DNA of 64,000 bases, taken from NCBI GenBank assembly GCA_017301975.1, contig JAFLEI010000009.1, forward strand, positions 62,001-126,000, written 5' to 3'. Shown one piece after another: positions 21,001 through 30,000 of this stretch; positions within the stretch are counted from its first letter, which is position 1, and each line of letters begins with the position of its first letter. The position numbers were made by a program, and so were the translations under genes. The DNA is from Verrucomicrobiota bacterium. Its GTDB lineage: Bacteria > Verrucomicrobiota > Verrucomicrobiia > Verrucomicrobiales > Verrucomicrobiaceae. The notes beneath the pieces are model-generated. The model saw nothing but the letters and a program-made list of their open reading frames with translations, ran no database searches and was not told where the DNA came from.

Positions 21001-24000
21001 AGATGCGGGAGTCCGTGCGGGCACCGGAGCCGATGGCGGTGGAACCGCCGTAGATGTTTCCATCGATGCTGGCGAGGCCGGTAGTGTTGCTGAAAATGCG
21101 CGGGAGGAAGCTGCGCGCGTAGGCTGTGGCACCGCCGGAGTCCACGTTGTCGATGATCACATTGCCAGCCCAGACAGAGTTGTTTTCAAGCTGGAGCGCC
21201 GTGTTGATGCCGTTGAGAGCGCCCACATAGAGATCCGCCCCGGTGATGCGTGAGCCCAGTCCGATGACCAAGGTGCCGGCGCCGGTCACATTCACCTGGG
21301 TGCTCTGGCCCAGCGCCTTGTCATGCCGCAAATACAGCGCCCCTTGGTTCACACTGGTGAGACCGGTGTAGTAGTTCACCGAATCGAGGAACAGCGATGC
21401 GCTGCCAGTCTTCGTGAGGCCAATGGCGTTCACGATGCTCGAGTTCATGTAGAAGTAGTTGTTGTCACCGTCGGCAGCCCTGTAGGCATTGATGGCGTCC
21501 GAGGTGTTGTAGTGCGCCCAGAGGCCCCCGATGTTGAAGTGTGCCTCCTGGCCGTTGAAATCCGTCGCGCCGCCGTTGAGGGAACTGCGGATGTCCAGGT
21601 TCCAGTTGGGATCAAAAACATTGCCTCCCACATTCTCGACTCCGGTGTTGGCCTCGATGATCATCCCGGAATTGATCTTGAGCGTGGCGCCGTCAGCGAT
21701 CATCAGCGAGGTCCAGTTGCCGTAGCCACCCCCATACGTCGATGTATTGGGGGCGCGGTTGTCAAAGACGAAGGATTCCGAGGCAAACGTCAGCGAGTTG
21801 ATGACCATGTTCGCACCGGCAGGCACGCTGCAGTCTGCCGCCACGGACCCCAGCGTCAGGATCGAGTTGCGCCGGTTGGTCAGTTCTCCGGCACCAATCC
21901 CCGTGTCACTCGTGACACCGACGATCTTCAGATTCTGCTCCGCAGTGATCCCCTGATCCTCCAGCCGAATGGAGGTTGTCTGCGCGGTGTCAGGATTGCT
22001 CACGACCTTGTACTCCGCATCCGTCAGCGGCCGCAGGAAGTGATCGCCAGCCGTATTGGTATCCACTGTCACCAAACGATTGGCGATGTAATCTTCACCA
22101 AAGACGGTGCCCGACCCCGCGGCATTAAACCAGTCCGGGCGGACTCCGCCAAAGAAGCCGGGCGCGATGGCGGCATCACCGTTGCTGCCATCCCCGCCGC
22201 CAATCAGAGTCGGCAGAATGTCCACCTGCACAGCGGCGATGTTGCCGTTCGAGTTGGAGGGCACTGCAGGGTTGAAGTTCTTGTCCGCAAATGTGGTGCC
22301 GGGATCAAGCAGACGCAGCTGCACGCTGGTGCCGGGATTGCGCACGATCTCCGTGTAATGGAAGCCGACGTATTCGCCTTTCAGAACCGGCACACCGCCG
22401 GAGAGGGTGGCGCCCATGTCGAACTCGATGCCCAGCTGGCCGGCCATCACATTGGCGGTGCCGAGTTTTTCGATGCCGGAGAACACGCCTGCGGATCCTT
22501 CAATACGCATGCGGACGTAGCCGTTGGTGTAGATCGGCATGTCGTCTCCCAGACGGCTGCGCGTTTCATCGGAGCTGGTGTTGTCGTCATTCAGGCCGAA
22601 GAAGGTGTTACGCTCCAGCGTCATGCTGGCCATGCTCATGATGCGGCCGGCGTCATAGACGCGGACGGTCCCGGAGGCATTGATGTAGCTGCCGGTGAAA
22701 TTCGATTCGTTCGAATAGAAGCGGAATTCACCCTGGCCGATCTTGATGATATTGGCGGATCCGTAGGTTTCCCCGCCGCCGTTGTTGAGGTAGATGTTGC
22801 TGCCGTTGCGCAGGTTGAAGACCGCGTCACTGAGCACATTGATCTGGCCCCGCAGGTAGTAGGCGCGCGTGGAGCCGGTGTTGCCGGTGACAGTCTGGAA
22901 AGTGCCGCCGCCCTGATAGCCCTGGCCGTCCAGCGTGAGCCATTCGTAAAGGCCCACGTCCGCGTTGGTCACATTCATCAGCAGGGTGCCGTTCGGCCCG
23001 ATGTAGGTGCTGTCCGCCCACCCGCTGAAGGTGCCCAGCGCATTGGACGCCGAAGAGGCCAGTCCGGCGACCTTGATGGTGCCGTTGTTGATCATGGTCA
23101 GGGAGTTGTAACCATTGTACATGTTCTCACGCGCCGTGTTGTCCGGTGCCCCCATGAGCACCAGGGTGCCGCCGCCTTCAACGGCCAGCCCGCCGACGAG
23201 AGGACGGGTGAGCTCGATTGGATTGTCATCGCCGGGGATAAGGTCGGTCACATCACTCGTGATGTAGCCGTTGATGGTGAGGCTCTTGCCCGCAGCAACA
23301 TCAAATGTGGCGCCGCTGGCACCGAGGAAGACGGTGCGCGCACCGTTCAGAGTGATGTCGTCCGTGGTCGCCAGCGTGCCCCCGTCGATGTGGAGATTGC
23401 CACTGTCCAGGATGGCCCAGATCCCGGCATTGCCAGTGCCTCCGGAGTTGGTGTTGACGTAAATGCCGCTGGTGTAGCCAGAGCCTCCATTGGTCAGAGT
23501 CGTCGCCGTCACATTCTGCGCGCTGTTGGTGGTGAAGACACCCGCAGCTCCTGAACCACTGCCTCCGCCGAGGAAGTAGAGCGCTGCATTTGTGAGGCTG
23601 GCACCGTTGTTGCTGCCGTTGTTCTCACGCACCAACCGGACGATGGAGCCGCTGATGTCTCCCAGAGCCGACTCACTGGAGATCTGCAGCGTTCCGCCAT
23701 TGATGTAAGTGTCTCCGGTATAGCTGTTGCTGCCGCTGAGAACCGTCGTGCCGACTCCGCCGGTCACGAGGTTCACCACGCCCGCTCCGCTGTTGGTGAT
23801 GTTCGCCGAGATGGTGGTGACGTCGGTGCCGTAGTTGTGCAGCAGGATGTCACCCGCACCGCTGCGGGTGAGCACACCGTTGGTGATGTTCACCGCGCCC
23901 CCGGCTGCGTAGCTGACGAGCATGCCGCCGTTTTCCACCGTCAGAGTGTGGCCGCCGAGATTCAGATCTGCCGCTGTGGCAAACTTGATGGAATTGGTGG

Positions 24001-27000
24001 CTGTGTCGGCGGCCAGGTTCGCCGAAGCGGTCACCTCGGTGTTGTTGCCGCTGGCAAATGCGTTGACGTCATAAGCCGTGAAGGCCTTCACACCTGTGGT
24101 TCCTTCACGCGCGGCCCAGTCGGTGATCTGGCCGAGAACATTGCCATACACCGCCCAGTAGCCGAAACGATCACCGTCCGTGGTGGTGAGGCCGGGAGCG
24201 GAAATATTGATGCCACCTCCGCTGTTCTCCACGAAAGCCATGGTGACTCCCGAAGCGGGATTCAGCGTGAGGGAGGAGTTGATGTTCACCGTGGCATTGC
24301 CACGCACCGCAAGGCGCGAACCGCCGGAGTTCAAAGTGAGATCGCTGAAGTCTTCCTGCGCCGTTCCTAAGGTGGCATCCACGATGAGGTAGCCACCGCT
24401 GAGCGTGAGCGCCGCACCATTGCCAACACGGCGACTGGCGTTCACGTCATAATCGGTCAGGATCAGGGTGCCCCCGAGCATCTTCAGCGCTTCCACCGTG
24501 CTGTCGCCAGCCGTGGAGCCCAGAAGTCTCACCGTGCCTGCGCCCACCTTGGTGATGGAGGAGTTCACCAAGCTGCCGCCGTCGAGGAAGTTCACCTTCA
24601 TGTCCACGGTGCCGCCGCGTGCGGCATAGAGGTTCAGATTGCGGTTGTACAGCGTGTCCGCCTGGGTGAAGCGGATGCTGCCCGTGCCCGTGCCGAAGGT
24701 GATGGTCCCGCTGATGTTTTCACCGCCGAGGCTGGTGTTTCCGGTGGTGTTGCCAAAGCCGTAGTTGCTGTTGCCGAGGCTGTTGTCGGGATCGGAGGTG
24801 TCCACACCCACATTCCAGCTGGAAATGTTGAACGCGGTGCCGTCATTGTGCAGGAAAAACGAGACGTCTGAGGAACCGATGCCCACGTTGCTGTCGATCA
24901 GCGAGCGCCCGCCCATCTGGAAGCCCGACAGGTCGCTGTTCGGATCCAGCGCCAGCGCAGCCGCGTCGGTGTAGAAATTTCCGGTTCCCATGTAGCGCAG
25001 CACTCCGCGCACGATGCTGATCCGCCCTGCGGCGTCATACTGCTGGTAAAGATGCACATTCGCCGTGTCGGTGGTCGCCGCCACTTCCATGCGCAGCGCA
25101 TCATTGAGCGTGTCTCCGCCGCTGAGGTCAACAGCCCCGGTGGACTTGTCCCGGATCTGGCCCATGAAATCCAGCGTGCTGAGGGAGGCACCCGTATACG
25201 TGGTGAACACGCGGGACGTCGCCTGCGCGCCAGGGGACACCACCGTGTCGCCGCCATACACATTGCCATTGATGTGGAAAACCGTGTTCGAGGAGGCCGC
25301 TTCGATGCGCGGTACAAAATTGCGGGTGATGCCGCCGGCACTGCCAGTCGCATCCACATTATCGATGATCACATTCCCACCCCACTCATTGCCATCACCT
25401 TCCGAGTAGAGCGCCAGATTGTTGCCGTAAATCTGGCCGACATAAAGATCCACCCCGTAGATCCGGCTGTTGTAGCCGATGATGAAGTTGCCGCCGCCGG
25501 TGACGTTCAGCTGCGTGCTCAGGCCAAGCGCCTGGTCATGGCGGGCATAGAGGTTGCCATAGGTCACGTAGGTGTTTCCGGTGTAGTAGTTGGCAGCTTC
25601 CAGAGTCACGCTGGAGGAGCCTGTTTTTGTCAGGCCATTGCCGCCTGTGTTGTAAATGCTGGTGCGGATGATGGCGGTCGTGTTGTCCCCGTCTGTGTTG
25701 TTGTAGGCGGTGTTGCCCGAGACATTGTACTGCGCCCATTCACTGCCGGCGTAGATGATCGCCTCCTTGCCGTTGAAGTCGAGGTTCCCGCCGATGATGT
25801 AATTGTACATGTCGAGGTTGATGCCCGTGTTTGAACCGTTGCCCAGCCGGTCCATGGTCCCCATGTTGGCGAACATCAGAACCCCGGAGTTGATCTTCAA
25901 TGTCCCGCCCTGAGTCATCAGGAGGTTCACCTGGTTGCCGGCACCGTTGAGGTTTGTGCCGGTGGTGTCGGCGCCGAAGGAAACCGAGTTGGTTTCCAGC
26001 AGCGTGTCCAGCGTGAGGATGGAGTTGATGCGGGAGGTGAAGCCGTTGCCGATGGCGTCATCAGTGATGCCCACAAAGCGTACGTTCTGATCCGCGCTGA
26101 TGCCCGCAGTGGTGAGATCCAGAGGTCCGGCTGATGCAGCGACGGTGCCTGCATCACTGACGATCTTGTAATCCGTGGAGCCAGGCGCATCCGAAAGCGG
26201 ACGCAGGTAGTACACCGGCGCACCGGTGATCGGATCCGTGCTCAGCACCGAGGTCATCAGGAAGCGTGAAGTCCGGTCTTCGTCCCAGATGATTCCCGTG
26301 GTTGTGTTGAGGAAGTTGGTCGGCCGCGTGCCGCCGAAGAAACCCGCGATGATCGCCGTGTTTCCATTGGTGCCATCACCGGAGCCGCTGAGGGTGGGCG
26401 CATTGTCCACCAGCACCAGCGCGCGGTTGGTCAGGTCCGTGACTCCGGAGGAGATGTCCATGCCTGGGTCAAAGTTGCGCACCTGCACCGTCGTGCCCTG
26501 ATTGCGCACGATGTCGGTGAAGTGCCACGCATTGTAGTCCCCTTGCAGGCGTATCGCACCATTGATCACATCTCCGCCCAGGGCAAATTCGATGCCAAAA
26601 ACACCGCTGTTCACATTGACGATGCCGATTTTTTCCTGACCCGAGAACACCCCGGAATAGTTTTCAATGCGCATACGAACATAGCCGTTGATCGTGGTGA
26701 CCAGATTGTCATTCAAACGATCACGGTATTCATCGACGCCGTTGCTGCCGGCGCTGTACAGGAGAAACGAATTGCGGTCCAGCTCCATCTCCAGCATGCC
26801 CTGAAGGTTGGCCGTCCCGCTGACGCGATCCGTGCCGCTGCCACCGATGAAACGCCCTGTCCAGTCTGGCGCATTGACATAAAAACCGAATTCATTGGCA
26901 CCGGTGCGGAGAATGTCCCCGCTGCCGTAAAGTGCGCCACCCTGCTCACCCAGCCGGATGTAGCCATAGCTGTTGCTGGCAAGGTTGAAAAGCGTGGGGC

Positions 27001-30000
27001 TGTCAAACTGCATCTGGCCGTTGAGACGCACGACGCGCCCTGTGCCCGTGGTCAGCACCGCGCCGCGGCCTTCATAGCCCGTTCCGCCAAGGGTGAGCCA
27101 CTCGTAGATGGAAGGATCGGAGGTGGTGGCGAATTCCAGCGTGCCATTCGCACCAATGATGGTTCCGTCACTCGCAGAACGGTTGGTGCCGAGGGCGCCT
27201 GCCGCAGAAGTGCCCGCGCCTGCGATCTTGATCGTCCCTTCGTTGATCCAGGTGATGCCGCCGTAGCTGTTGTACATGTAGGAGCGGACGGTGTTGTCCG
27301 GCGCTCCCATGATCAGCACGGTACCACCGCCCTGAATGATCAGATCGCCAATGTCGGGATTCCGATCACTGGCGGGCTGGTCGCTGCCGCCGATCTGATC
27401 GGAGTAAAGGTATCCGTTCGCAGAGGTCACCTGGCTGAATTCGCCGGTGATGTAGCCGTTGATGGTCAGGTTGCTGCCGGCCGCCACGTCCAGAGTGCCG
27501 CCGTTGCCTCCCAGATAAAGGGTGCGGGCACCGTCGAGAGTGATGTCATTGGTCACTGCCAGCGTGCCGCCGTCGAAGTGCAGGTTGCCGCTGTTCATGA
27601 GAGCCCAGATGCCGGCGTTGCCGGTGCCATCCGAGAGTGTGTTGACATACACTCCGCTAGTATAGCCAGAGCCCCCATCGCTCAGCGTCGTCGCCGTCAC
27701 ATTCTGGCTGCCATTGGTGGTGTAAAGGCCAGCCGCTCCGGAACCACCGCCGCCACCGTTGAAGTAGAGCGCGGAATTTGTCTTGGACGCACCATTGTTG
27801 TAACCGACGTAAACGCGCGCCAAACGGTCGATGCTGCCGTCGATGACACCAAGCTGACTCTCGCTGGAGATCTGCAGCACCCCGTTGTTGAGATAGGTGC
27901 TGCCGGTGTAGGTGTTGGCCCCCTGAAGCACCGTGGTGCCGCTGCCGGCGTTGACCAGATTGACCTGGCCCGCGTTGTCCGCGATCACGGCGGAGATGGT
28001 GGTGGTGCCCGTGCCGTAGTTGTAGAGCATCAGATCGCCGCTGCCGCTGCTCCAGCCACTGGTGAGCGTACCATTTGAAATGTTCACAGCGCCCGTCACC
28101 GCCGAGGGGATGAGAATGCCGCCTTCGTCCACCGTCAACGTGCCGGCACCGAGGTCTAAATTTGCCCCGGTGGCAAAACGAACCGTGGCGGTGTTGGCGC
28201 TGCCTCCCAGCGCCAGGTCGCCTGTGACATTGGTGTGAACACCTGCACCCACCGTGTCATCGCTATAGCCCGCGAAAGCCTGCACACCGTCCGCGCCCTC
28301 ACGTGCCGCCCAGTCAGTGACGCCTGCAGAGCTTCCGTAAACGGCCCAGGCACCAAGGAAATCACCATCAGTGCTGCTCAGGCCTACGGCGCTGATCCTC
28401 ACCGCACCACTGCCATCCTCAAGGAAAGCCAGAGATGATCCGGATCTGCGGGTCAAATTGGCGGCTGCATTGCCAAGAATGAGCGTGGTGTTGTTCTGCG
28501 TATTGATGGCGCTCGCACCATTGAGCAGCCAGATGTGACTGTTGAGTTGCTGGCTGACTGCGATCCCCGGATCATCAAGCACCAGCTTGCCGCCTCCCCA
28601 GGTGGACTGTCCCACCAGAGCGTTTGCCGAAGTTCCGGCAAATTGATCGTTTCCAGTCATCGAGCTCCAATGCGCCTCACCCGCCATGAAATTCCAGCGG
28701 TCGACACTGGAGTTGCCGATGCCGTTGCGGTTGAAGATCACCGTGCCCGGCCCGACGATGGAAATCGAGGAGTTGAAGTTCTCAGGAGTGGAGTTTTCAT
28801 CAGCGAGCCGGCCGTTCCAGACCAGTGTGCCACCGCGCACCTGAAGGAAGCGCACATCACGCTCGGACGTCTGGTTGGCGATCTGCATGCTGAAGTTCAC
28901 CGAATTGTCCCTGCTGCCGTAATACACCGAGCCCGACGTGTTCTCCCCGCCGATCGTGAGGGTGCCGTTGCGATTGTCATTGTAGACGTAGAGATACGGC
29001 GCGTTGAAGACCTGGTCCGCGCGCGTCAGCATCAGGTGGCTGTTGTAGGCGTTGGAGGTGTTCGTGCCATCCTGGCCGAGCACGAAACGCGTAAAATATT
29101 CGTTGGCGGTGATCAGCGCACGGGCTCCATCGGTGTAGAATCCCCCTGAGCCGGAGGCTGTGGTAGGATCATACATGACACGGAAATAACCCTGGCGCAG
29201 ATCGATTCGTCCCGTGGCATCCCACTGCTGGAACACATTCACATTGCCCTCGTCATAGCCTGACATCTGAAAGCGCAGCGAGTGATTCGCATCCAGCCGG
29301 GTGGCTGAATCTCCGGTTCGGTAGATGGAAGTAATGGCTGAGTTCGCCGGGTCGGTTCCCACATTCCCCGTCGCAATGTCGCGGAACTGGCCGTACAGAT
29401 TCAAGGTATAGGCTTCACCATAGCTGGTCGTAATCACTGGCGGATCAGCATACGCATCGCTGTCGGTGAAGCTGGCGTTGTGGTCGGTATAGATGTTCCC
29501 GTACAGCGACAATGTGCCGTTGTTACGGGCCGTAATGGTGTAGTACTGAAAATCCGAGCTGCCCGCCGCATCTGCCACATCCAGGATGACGTCCCCGCCC
29601 CAGGTGCTCTGCGAGGCACCCTCGGCGCGCAGGAGGGTGGCGGAGCCTTGAAACGTATTGGTCGCACGCAGATTGATGCCCTTGATGTTCGTCCCGTATT
29701 CCAGCAGCAAATAGCTGCCACCGCCCACCTGCACCTCACGCCCCGCGCCGCCCACTCCCAGCGCTCCGGGGTGGCGGACGTCCAGCCCCGCCTGGTCACT
29801 GAGATAGATATTGCCCGTGATCGAATTCCACGTGTCAAGATACAGCGTGTCACGCCCGGTTTTCACCAGATCTGTCGTATTGATGATGTGCGAGCGCATG
29901 TACGAATTGTTGCCCACCAGGTATTCCCACGAGTTCGGCGTGTCACGATCGGTATCGTACCAGCCAGCATTGGAATTGATCACGGCGGGGCCGCCATTCA